Positions 1 through 12,700 of a stretch of DNA of 64,000 bases are shown piece by piece. The number at the start of each line of letters is the position of its first letter. Position 1 is the first letter of the stretch. The position numbers and the translations under genes are program-made. Under the pieces are notes generated by a model. That model ran no database searches. It was not told the origin of the DNA and worked only from the letters and a program-made list of their open reading frames with translations. This DNA is from Bugula neritina (taxonomy: Eukaryota > Bryozoa > Gymnolaemata > Cheilostomatida > Bugulidae): NCBI GenBank assembly GCA_964035545.1, contig OZ037765.1:34051504-34115503 (forward strand). The letters are read 5' to 3'.

Positions 1-418
1 CTTACAAGAGCATCATGTAAGATTACTCGACACTCCGTGGGGGAACAACTCCCATTGAATCTCATCAACACTGGGTAGCCTGAGGATCTCACCACAGTTC
101 AGGGAAGGTAAATGGCCCATTCCCTAGCCCATGATCACAACAATTCTTACGTGAAGCTAGGAATGCCGAACTTTCTACCGCAGGGGTGTAAAGTTTAGAG
201 CTGCATTGTGCCTTATAGCAGGGTAGTGTTAGAGATAGTAATCAATAGGAGAGAATGGTGTACTCCGTCACGTTGTGCCATTCATTAAGCAGTGAGGAGT
301 GAATATAACAGAGTGTAAACAGGTTACAGCACAAACAGTAGCTGTAGCAGGTGATTGGCTAAATAAAGTGTACAGTAACAGTAGCTGACTGCCTGTATAA
401 TATCCATCATAGAGAAGT
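1..418. other. No gene established; possible 3' part of the NCOA-like gene
   Basis: Mixed-composition DNA without a convincing ORF. On the minus strand a short open segment ending in CTTCAC|gtaaga (near 151) could be an exon, but no homology or phase link supports it. Confidence 0.3.
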
Positions 419-1184
419 GTGTACCTGTATACTGTATACCTGTATACTGTATACCTGTATACTGTATACCTGTATACTATATACCTGTATACTATATACC
501 TGTATACTATATACCTGTATACTATATATACCTGTATACTATATACCTGTATACTGTATACCTGTATACTATATACCTGTATACTATATACCTGTATACT
601 ATATACCTGTATATAGTATATAGTATACCTGTGTACCTGTATACTATATACCTGTATACTATATATACCTGTATACTATATATACCTGTATACTATATAC
701 CTGTATACTGTATACCTGTATACTATATACCTGTATACTATATACCTGTATACTATATACCTGTGTACCTGTATACTATATACCTGTATACTATATACCT
801 GTATACTATGTACCTGTATACTATATACCTGTATACTATGTACCTGTATACTATATACCTGTATACTATATACCTGTATACTATATATACCTGTATACTA
901 TATACCTGTATACTGTATACCTGTATACTATATACCTGTATACTATATACCTGTATACCTGTATACTATATACCTGTATACTATATACCTGTGTACCTGT
1001 ATACTATATACCTGTATACTATGTACCTGTATACTATGTACCTGTATACTATATACCTGTATACTATGTACCTGTATACTATGTACCTGTATATTATATA
1101 CCTGTATACTATATACCTGTATACTATATACCTGTATATTATATACCTGTATACTATATACCTGTATACTCTCTACCTGTACTC
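419..1184. repeat. 15-bp minisatellite (TACCTGTATACTATA)
   Basis: About 50 copies with unit TACCTGTATACTATA or close variants, with occasional 17-bp and 10-bp units. The period is a multiple of 3 and stop-free, so all frames read as false ORFs. The unit contains the palindrome GTATAC. Confidence 0.97.
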
Positions 1185-2697
1185 AGATATAGGGAGTCAA
1201 ACTCACTGATTAGCTTGCAGATGTGAGATAGAAAGCTACGAGTAATTAACAGCTTCAACTCACAGAAACTTGGTTCAATTTACAGCTGAGGTGAGATGTG
1301 GGCAGGTGCCGCTAGATATCACAAGACGCCAGCTAAGCAGACGTGTTACTAGCTCCATTTCCTGTTCGGAGGAAATCTGAAGCAACCATGTGCCGAGCTG
1401 GTGGCCGAAGAAAACACTTGCTCTGTTTACCCACGCGAGCCAATCAGCATTGAATGGCCGAGGTTACACACTTAGCCATGCAAGCAAGACTGAGGGACTA
1501 TATTTACAGTAAGGGGGCAGTCCACAGTTCTTCTCTTAATGTAATGATAAAGATTCGTTTTTGAAAATTTGAATTGAAAAAATTTCCTATCCCTGAGTTT
1601 CAAACGAATGCAATTTCTGATCAAATCGTATGTATAATGAATGTAGGTAGACTAGGGAATAAGCAGGTAGTAGAAGGTGGGCTAGGTAGTGGTAGGTGGG
1701 CTAGGTAGTGGCGCAGGTGGGCTAGGTAGTAGAAGGTGGGCTAAGTGGTGGTAGGTGGGCTAGGTGGTGGTAGGTATTTGTCTAAAACTGACCCTTGCAT
1801 TAGCTCAACTAGAAACTAGCCCTGACATGGCATACAGTCACTACCAATATTGAGACACTTCAAAGGAGCACACAACTCCTAGCACATATATAATATACTT
1901 CCAATAGTAAACAGCCAACGAATACGTAGGTTGTTGAAATTATTCAAATTTTTCCTCCACTACTACATAAGTTAGGTTTGACATGGGGAATATATATTTT
2001 GACAAAAGTGAGGCAAGTTTGAAAGACGGGTGTCTCTTTCCCAAAACACTCTCTTTCAGAATGACAAGACTAACTGACCAACAGTGTTGTGGATGTTTTG
2101 GTTTCGAGACTCGATTCAGTGCAGACTGGCTACAACTATTTATAGTAAATTCCTCACTTGAAGATATAGAAGAGAAATCAAGAGCAAGAGAGGACAACTT
2201 TAGGTGATCATAAATTACGAATTACTGCAACAAGAATCATCAGCTAGTGTGATGGCTACAGGCAAACACAAGGATAGCAGAAGTATGATGGAACTCATCT
2301 CTATACAATCTAGAGAGTTCTATTCAGTCTAGGAGCATTTCTACAGACTACCACAAACTGGATGCGAGTTGAAAGCACTGTACTGGTTATACTGGACATT
2401 ATATTATCTAGTATTCCACCAGAGCAAACAGCAATGGGAAGTGGAATCAATCCCTCCTTCTGATTAACAGCCACAGCTGAGTAACTCAACACAGGAAGGC
2501 AGTGAGCATTTGAATAAATGTTCACAGCCAATGGGATTTGGATCTCGGGCTATATAAAACTGTACTATAATGGCAACATACATGGTAGAAGACAACTCCT
2601 ATATTCCTTTAACATAAAATTACTTTTGATATTGAATATAACCATTTTCGCATCTGCCTGTTTATTTCATGGATGGATAGTTGATATGTGAAGGTAC
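1185..2697. other. Stretch downstream of the last recognised NCOA-like exon; candidate exons only
   Basis: Contains a short imperfect G-rich array (about 19-bp unit GGTGGGCTAGGTAGTGG, 1663-1777). A minus-strand open segment near 1380-1288 encodes MELVTRLLSW, with an LXXLL-type motif. Another near 2200-2030 is also open. None could be joined with confidence, so the region is left as probable intron or 3' gene sequence. Confidence 0.3.
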
Positions 2698-5600
2698 CTT
2701 GAGGAGTTGGTGCTGGTCAGAAGGTTTGGGTGTGGAGGAGGCTGGAGACACCTGAGTTGTGTCAGCACCTCTGTCAGCGGCAGCGCTGCTGCTCACAGAA
2801 GAGGACTGCTGCACGGTTGAGCACTCTAAACAGAAGCTGTGGAACTCGTCGTCGTCCTTGGCCTGGAGCAACTTCCTCAGCACCGTGTTTGGGTCATGCT
2901 TGCCGGCCGAACACATCATTGACCCGTTCACACTGACATCTACAGATACAGAGAGTGGAGTGACTCAGACATTTTACTGTCTCTGCCAATGAAACTGTAT
3001 TGAGCAAGCCGGACAGAAACCGGGGAAATTATTCTATTTTTAGCAGTTAGATTGAAGTTACAGGTTAGGACCAGTTCTAAACCCATAAATCACCATTTCA
3101 CAGTAGATGGAGCTGAGTGCACTTCACCTTCTTCGATGTAACTACACAGAATCAAGAGAGATTTGAACCCAGTGCCAGTACAGACTACACTTCAATATGA
3201 CCCGGCATCATCTTTCTGAAGTCTCAACTGTAATTTCATTAGCTGGCAGCTGAGAGCTGATTGGTTGAGCAGCTCTATTTACTCTACTTGCTACTAGCCA
3301 GCATTCTTATTTGATTAATTTGATTCGGTACTCATAAAATCTGATTAAATTATATTTGCAAATAAATATTTAGTCAGTAAATTTGACTGAATTTCAATTG
3401 TATATTTGGTTTATTTGGTTAATTTCTCTAAACGATGCTAGTGATTTTACATAACTGAAGCTAGTGATTTTGTATAACTGAAGCTAGTGAAAAGACTAGT
3501 GAATCTTCTTAAATTCTGCTAAATTTGACTATTGGTTGCGATGGGTAAAGCAGAAAATGCTTTTACAGCATGCTTATTGGTTAAAAATTAAGCTGTGGAA
3601 GTTATGCTATGACAGATCATTTTGCCCGGTAGTCTGAACGAGGCGTCACACCTTACCCACCCGCTCCAACTCAACCCTGAGTGAAGGAGAGTAAACACAC
3701 ATCATACTGAGAACTGACTCTACTTTATACTACCATTTACTAAAAACCCACCATATTTACAACTCTGTGTTTCTTTTAAGTTGAGTAGTAGCAAACAGGT
3801 GATGATAAAATTAATGTGTATGAGTTTACTACTTGAAGAGGTCATTGCACTGCTGGGTCACAGTTGACTGGTACATTTCCCTTATGGGTGTGTCCAAGGT
3901 GTCCTGGTGGGTGTGGTATACAGGTGTTACATTGTACTATTACCTCTAGCTGTCACATTGCACATCACTATGAGTGGGTAACTCCCGATACTACTCTAGT
4001 ACAGTAGTGGAGATATCTTACCAGAGGTAGTAGAGTAGGACAGGTTGACATTGTCCAGCTGCTGCAGAGTACTGTCAAATGAAGCCCGGCTTGTAAAGGT
4101 CCCCGTGTGGGAGGTAGTGCTGTCCACTGTAACAGAAGGGGTGTAGATGAGTACATACACCTAGGGGGAAGAGGGGGTTAACCACCAACCTAACGAGCCA
4201 ACTCTCTGACTGCATGTTTACAGACAAGAGTCAAAAGTTGGTGTACAAATATTCAAATGCTTCAAATATTGTATACGTTTATATTGATAACACAGGGCTT
4301 TCAGGGGACACAACTTCTACAACTTCTTATCGGTGACACTGAGATGAAGTTTTAACTGAACATTCAAATTTTCATAGTAAGTTTTCAACAAAATGGTGGT
4401 GGATTTTCGCCAGTTCACTGAATGGTGGGGCAACTTACACCATTTCTCATTGGTATATTCACTACGAATTTAAAGCAGACTTTTGGCTAGGACTTAACTG
4501 ACATAAAACAGTTAGTTACTGGTTGCAGTGTATGAGGTAAGCTATAGCTAGTGTAAACAGCACTAAAAGGATAGCCTACACAAACTAGTGATAGCTGAGA
4601 CATCCATAGACATAGAACTAGAGCTCGAGTGTTGAGTGGTGAGGGCTGGCCGCGTAGACTGAGAGACCGTCTGGTGAACTCGAATCTTGTCTCCGGAGCT
4701 GCCTCCGCTTGTGGGTGGTGTCATTGACCAGCCCATCCCGCTGTCACAAAGCTCATAGTTGCTGGAACTGGAGCTGTAAGTCAGTCTGGGAGATGGGTAG
4801 CAGTCATTGAAGTTGACGTCAGGGAGTTGGGGTACGCCTGCACCAAACACACGGCAATGTAAGTCACTGCGATGTATACATCATATGTATTTATATACAT
4901 CATATGTATTTATATACATCATATGTATTTATATACATCATATGTATTTATATACATCATATGTATTTATATTATATGTTATGTGAATATAATATATGGT
5001 GTCCCTAGAAGAGCAGTGAGTAGACAGAAGGGATGTACAAAGGTGTATGACACACACATAGTGTGAATTACATGAGGAAAAGGAAGACAACTCCTTCTAT
5101 TGAATAGACTAGACTGTTTTGGTACAACTAGCGTAGAGTCACACGATGCGAGATTCTCAAATTGCGAGAGAACCCGTCCCGTGAGTGACCTGCCACACAC
5201 AATGTGTGTGTTGCGAGTGCGGAAAATTATTAACTGATGATCTTGGAGTTTAAGTCTACTGTTTGCCTACAGAAGTTTGTTTTTAAACTACGTCATCGGC
5301 AAAGTGACTTTGATATTATAAAAGCGGAAATGCAAATTATATGAAACTGTTTCAATTCAGTTTTAAACTAAAATCTAAAACTTGAATTGAAATAAAAAAT
5401 TATGCTCGCTAAATGATAATAAGCCAATTGGATTAAACACGCACGAGCTTCCCGCACTTCTCGCTCAGCATGCTAGACGCATGAAAATCTCGAGACGTCC
5501 CACTTTTGGGCTAAACAGGTTTTCTTGCAAGTCACGCGTCAGTAAATCACGTCGTGTGGTGTGGCCCTACGCTAACAACCTAATGCCTGTTATACACAGA

Positions 5601-8600
5601 ATATAAATTATTCATGAAACATAGCAATGGCTATGCTGGAGAGAGGGGGAGGTGGAGAGAGGCATGGGGGAGGTGGATGGAGAGGGGAGAAAGAGAGAGG
5701 TGGATACTAGATAGAGAGAGGGGTGGAGAGAAGGTTAGAAAGTGGTGGAGAGAAGGTTAGAAAGTGGTGGAGAGAAGGTTAGAAAGTGGTGGAGAGAAGG
5801 GTAGAAAGGGGTGGAGAGAAGGGTAGAAAGGGGTGGAGAGAAGGATAGAAAGGGGAGGAGAGAAGGGTAGAAAGGGGTGGAGAGAGCTAACACAAACCAT
5901 GAGTGACGTCACCAACTACCAACCGTCACCTATCATGTTTAATCAACAAATGAACTAATTCTTGATTTGAACAAAAAACATGAAAATTCCTCTGGGAGAG
6001 AATGTGCATAGTGTAAGATAGTTGGCTGCTTGTCAGTTGTGAATATATTGATTGATAGTCACTGTCCACTCCGTCAACCCACAGGAAACCCAGTCACTGG
6101 TCTTCTGGAGTGTGCTATATATGTGTGCTATACTCTTCATGCTATACTCTGCATGCTATACTCTGCATGCTATACTCTGCATGCTATACTCTGTATGCTA
6201 TACTGTATACACTATACAGTATACACTGTGTGCTATACTATTTATACAGTATACAGCCTCACCTGACATCAACGTCATGCTGCTGAAACTGGTAGAGTTG
6301 TGGTGCTGCGAGGGGGTGGATAAGCTGCCACTTGGTAGCCTGTGGGTCCTCTGCAAGTGCTGGTGGTAGGGTGGGGGGCTGGCAGCGGGGAGCCGCGAGG
6401 TCTTGGCTGAGTACGGAGGAGAGTTGACTGGGTGTCCGGCAGCGTCCAGCAAGTCCTGCTGCCCAGTTGATACGGAACTCTGGGGCTGATGACTGCTGAC
6501 GGCTTTCATAAAACTAGTTGACGCTGACCCCTTCAACTCCGCCGGACTGCACTCCCTGTAATATATACAGTACACAGAGTAATATATACAGTACACAGAG
6601 TAATATATACAGTACACAGAGTAATATATACAGTACAGAGAGTAATATATACAGTACAGAGAGTAATATATACAGTATACAGAGTAATATATACAGTACA
6701 CAGAGTAATATATACAGTACAGAGGGTAATATATACAGTATACAGAGTAATATATACAGTACACAGAGTAATATATACAGTACACAGAGTAATATATACA
6801 GTACACAGAGTAATATATACAGTACACAGAGTAATATATACAGTACACAGAGTAATATATACAGTACACAGAGTAATATATACAGTACACAGAGTAATAT
6901 ATACAGTACACAGAGTAATATATACAGTACACAGAGTAATATATACAGTACACAGAGAGTAATATATACAATATGCAGAGTAATATATACAGTACACAGA
7001 GTAATATATACAGTACACAGAGTAATATATACAGTACACAGAGTAATATATACAGTACACAGAGTAATATATACAGTACACAGAGTAATATATACAGTAC
7101 ACAGAGTAATATATACAGTACACAGAGTAATATATACAGTATACAGAGTAATATATACAGTACACAGAGTAATATATACAGTACAGAGGGTAATATATAC
7201 AGTATACAGAGTAATATATACAGTACACAGAGTAATATATACAGTACACAGAGTAATATATACAGTACACAGAGTAATATATACAGTACGCAGAGTAATA
7301 TATACAGTACACAGAGTAATATATACAGTACACAGAGTAATATATACAGTACACAGAGTAATATATACAGTACACAGAGTAATATATACAGTACACAGAG
7401 TAATATATACAGTACACAGAGAGTAATATATACAATATGCAGAGTAATATATACAGTACACAGAGTAATATATACAGTACACAGAGTAATATATACAGTA
7501 CACAGAGTAATATATACAGTACACAGAGTAATATATACAGTACACAGAGTAATATATACAGTACACAGAGTAATATATACAGTACACAGAGTAATATATA
7601 CAGTACACAGAGTAATATATACAGTACACAGAGTAATATATACAGTACACAGAGTAATATATACAGTACACAGAGTAATATATACAGTACACGGAGTAAT
7701 ATATACAGTACACAAAGTAATATATACAGTACACAGAGTAATATATACAGTACACAGAGTAATATATACAGTACACGGAGTAATATATACAGTACACGGA
7801 GTAATATATACAGTACATAGAGTAATATACAGTATACAGAGTAATATATACAGTACACAGAGTAATATATACAGTACACAGAGTAATATATACAGTACAC
7901 AGAGTAATATATACAGTACACAGGGTAATATATACAGTACACAGAGTAATATATACAGTACACAGAGTAATATATACAGTACACAGAGTAATATATACAG
8001 TACACAGAGTAATATATACAGTACACAGAGTAATATATACAGTACGCAGAGTAATATATACAGTACACAGAGTAATATATACAGTACACAGAGTAATATA
8101 TACAGTACACAGAGTAATATATACAGTACACAGAGTAATATATACAGTACACAGAGTAATATATACAGTACACGGAGTAATATATACAGTACACAAAGTA
8201 ATATATACAGTACACAGAGTAATATATACAGTACACAGAGTAATATATACAGTACGCAGAGTAATATATACAGTACGCAGAGTAATATATACAGTACACA
8301 GAGTAATATATACAGTATACAGAGTAATATATACAGTACGCAGAGTAATATATACAGTACGCAGAGTAATATATACAGTACGCAGAGTAATATATACAGT
8401 ATACAGAGTAATATATACAGTACGCAGAGTAATATATACAGTACGCAGAGTAATATATACAGTACGCAGAGTAATATATACAGTACACAGAGTAATATAT
8501 ACAGTACACAGAGTAATATACACAGTACACGGAGTAATATATACAGTACACAGAGTAATATATACAGTACACAGAGTAATATATACAGTACACAGAGTAA

Positions 8601-9671
8601 TATATACAGTACACAGAGTAATATATACAGTACACAGAGTAATATATACAGTACGCAGAGTAACATATACAGTACACAGAGTAATATATACAGTACACAG
8701 AGTAATATATACAGTACACACAGAGTAATATATACAGTACAGAGAGTAATATATACAGTACACAGAGTAATATATACAGTACACAGAGTAATATATACAG
8801 TACACAGAGTAATATATACAGTACACAGAGTAATATATACAGTACACAGAGTAATATATACAGTGCACAGAGTAATATATACAGTACACAGAGTAATATA
8901 TACAGTGCACAGAGTAATATATACAGTACACAGAGTAATATACACAGTACACACAACAGAGCTTTGAGTGGCAGCAGACTACAACAACTTGGCAAGTAGC
9001 CAACAGAACTCATTCATGGGCCTGTGGTTGACAGTGATAGTAGCACTATTAGCAGCATAAATGATAGTAGTAGTAGTAGTACTAGTAGTACTAGTACTAG
9101 TGGTGGTGGTGGTGGTGGTGGTAGTAGTAGTAGTAGCAGCAGCAGTACTAGTACTAGTAGTACTAGTACTAGCAGTAGTAGTAGCACTAGTAGTAGTAAC
9201 ACTAGTAGTAGTAGCAGCAGCAGCAGTAGTAGTGGTAGTAGCAGCACTAGTACTAATACTAACAGTAGCAGTAAAATGAGTACAAGTAGAGCGTAATATG
9301 AATGATGTATATCCAATAAGTCACAATAGGTTTCCATTCAATCAAAATTGAAAGCAAAGCAATAATTCACTGCCCAGGTTATTCATAACAGCAAGAAGAA
9401 TAGAGGAAAGTGTATCATTCACTGAAATCCGATATGTCACGTGGACTAAGGAGGCATGCCATGCCCTAGGACTGTAGCGAGCAAACAGAGTCCTCAGTGC
9501 AGACGATACTATGTTCCACAACACAGCGTGGCTGAAATACCACAGCGACCTTTTTCTATTAGTTTATAAATAACACTGACATGTTTAAAAAGGTAATAAA
9601 CATTTCTACTGGAAGTCATTCAGTAAACTGGTTTTGGTTCTGTTTCTGGAGAGATAGGGAGAGAGAGAGAT

Positions 9672-9741
<70 letters not shown>

Positions 9742-12700
9742 GAGATGGCTGTAAAGTACAATTAGAAAGTAAGGCTGTCATTGGCCGCCCTGTTATCAGC
9801 TTGCAGTAGCTGTTGAGACCATCACTTGACACTTAACTTCTTATCAGTAGGCTGGACTGTTTGCACACCTTTCAATCAGCTACCTGGGGCTCACACCTTC
9901 CCTAACCCTTTCTTGTGTGTTTAAATAGCACGTTAGATAACATAGCAAGTGCAGCATTGGCTGTTTGTCATAAGTTACACACATCCTACAGTACTACAAC
10001 ATAGAAATGCACTTACACTTGCCCTAATAATATTTACATTTTACCTAATAGTGCCTAACCTAACCACACTTACGCATGACCTAACCACACTTACACTTGA
10101 CTGAAGAACTTACTTGAGTATGGAATGTTTGGAGAGTATGAACAGAGAACTCTGGGACTCAGCAGAAGTCAGGTGGCTGCAGGTCTGTACGAACACATGT
10201 TGTGTGCTGCCGAGTTTCAGCCGATATATGCTGCTGCTGTGACTGTGGGACAAGCTACTACTCCCAACTACAAGAGAAGCAATTTCACAATTGACCTCTA
10301 GCTATGCTCATTACACACGGTTATAAAGGAAACTGTAGAGAGCATTGGGTCCGGCACATCACAGAGATTCAGTGGTCTGCATAGGTTACTCCTGTAACCA
10401 CCAATAGCACTAACAAGGAACACCAAACCATACCAAGTCCAGAGTTATGGTCATAATCTGAGAATAAAGTTGATGTTGGCTTCCTACTTAACAGGAAATA
10501 TAAATTATAACTGTTCCAGTTTCCACCATCGAGTAGAGATAGGAAAATGCCCTCAGCTGCACAGTAAACTGCTATAAACTACACTATAGATTGGAGGGCA
10601 GCTGGTAACTATGCTATAGGAATTATAGCTAGGTTACTAATCATTGTTTTACTTTATAATTCAAATTGGTTGGCAGTAATTGCTTATATCTTTTGAAAGT
10701 TTGATCAATCCTGGGTTATATTAGGAAAGAGCAATTGAAAAGAACTAACGGCATCCATTCAAGAAGAATTTAGGTTGAAAAGGTGTAATAGCTGCTACAG
10801 AGGTGCGTGAGCTGTTAAATGAAGTAGATATTGGACATAGTGGACACTGACTCCAGGACACATTACTTCCTTCCAGAACACATTACTTCCTTCCAGAACA
10901 CATTACTTCCTCCCAGGACACATTACTTCCTTCCAGAACACATTACTTCCTTCCAGAACACATTATTTCCTCCCAGAACACATTACTTCCTTCCAGAACA
11001 CATTACTTCCTTCCAGAACACATTACTTCTAGTTTATCCTTTTAGACAATGTCTAGGTGTGAAGAGGTGATATTGACAAGTCCACTGCTTAATGAGCTTT
11101 CATGATTTGCCAACATCTCACCTCAATCTTAGGTAACAATGGCACAGGTAACAATGGCACAGGTAACAATGGCACAGGTAATAATGGCACAGGTAATAAT
11201 GGCACAGGTAATAATGGCACAAATGGAAAAGTAGGTAAACATGGCACACTGATGTTAAATTTTCCCAAACCCCCATCGCATAATCTAAACCCCTTCTAAA
11301 CCCCCCAACCCAAACCTCAAACTCTAATTTTGAAACGTGCCATTTGTGCCATTTGTGCCATTATTACCTGACACCATCTCCCCTCACCTATACATAACTA
11401 GTTGCCATCACAACATCTCACTTGGCTAATAAAATTCCTTCCTGTACAACACTACTAGAGTACCAGTTGCCCTGTTACTAGAAGGTGCAGTCAAATAGGA
11501 CGCCATTTTCTCTTTCCCTGCAGCCAATCACGGAGTTAGCGAACAGAGTGGTTGTATCTGGTTGTAGCAGTGAGTCATGGACAAGCCATGTTACTGGAGT
11601 TACACTGGAAGGGGAAAGCCGCCCACAAAACCATATAATAAGCATGTAAATCATCAGCTACTCTGCCAACCCAGAAGTGCTGGCAGGTGGGGATCAAATC
11701 ACACGTTCCCACTAGTATGGTCGAATTCTCTTCCCAAATCCATTCCAGAAATTACGAGGAAAGCTCTACTTCTTCTGGAGCATGTTTTAAGTATGGACTT
11801 GAGCATGCTTCAAGTATGAACTTGAGCATCCCAGTAGACTTGGCAAAGAAATTCCAGTCTGACATATAAAACTTTACTCAAACAGAAAGAAGTAACTCTT
11901 ACAGATACTCGGTTCTACCCCTTACAATCCAACACCATTTTTGGCTCTCTTACAAACATCCCATGGGCCATAGTTGAAACAATTGGCAAATTTTAATAGA
12001 TTCTTAATTCATCCAGAGATATGTTAATAAATTTAAACCAGCATATGTCATAAAGTTACTATTCTTTCAACAGTATCACTATATCATAGTTACTAACTAT
12101 TACTCAGTACTATAACACTATATCATAGTTACTAACTATTACTCAGTACTATAACACTATATCATAGTTACTAACTATTACTCAGTACTACACTAACACT
12201 ATATCATAGTTACTAACTATTACTCAGTACTATAACACTAACACACTCACTATCTTGTAGCAACTCTCAACAAGGAAGACAAAATAACCATATTACGCCT
12301 ACACCAAGCTATAAATAGAACTGATATTGTCAGGTAACACATACACTACCTGCAGGCCACACAAACTAGCAGCTGATGTATAATGACAAACACAGCAGCA
12401 TACAGGGACCCAGCTGCTAAAACATGGCCGCTTGTCACGAGGTATCACCTTTCTGTTCAGATTTACCAAATCCCTTTGAAGTAGACTAAATGTGCAAAGT
12501 CATCACACACTGACCAATCACATGCCTCCAACTGGTTAACAAAGCTCCTTGCAACTTTCTAACTGGTTGAGAACTGCTGGTATGGAAGGTTGACTTCAAA
12601 AGGGACAGAAAACTTCACTGCCATAAAATTCACAGAGAAAATTCTTCAAGTTGAGCAGAGAAATGGGCCAGTGAGAAATGGGCCAGTGAGAAATGGGCCA

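Noticed and set aside
417-1209. YLYTI-repeat ORFs
   Set aside because: Frames of the 15-bp array; no start context or unique sequence.
6198-9013. ORFs of 600-918 codons on both strands
   Set aside because: They read a stop-free 21-bp repeat in several frames at once. Only the left end (6555-6263) belongs to a real exon.
9024-9337. Ser-rich and Leu/Val-rich ORFs
   Set aside because: Products of the imperfect AGT/ACT trinucleotide repeat.
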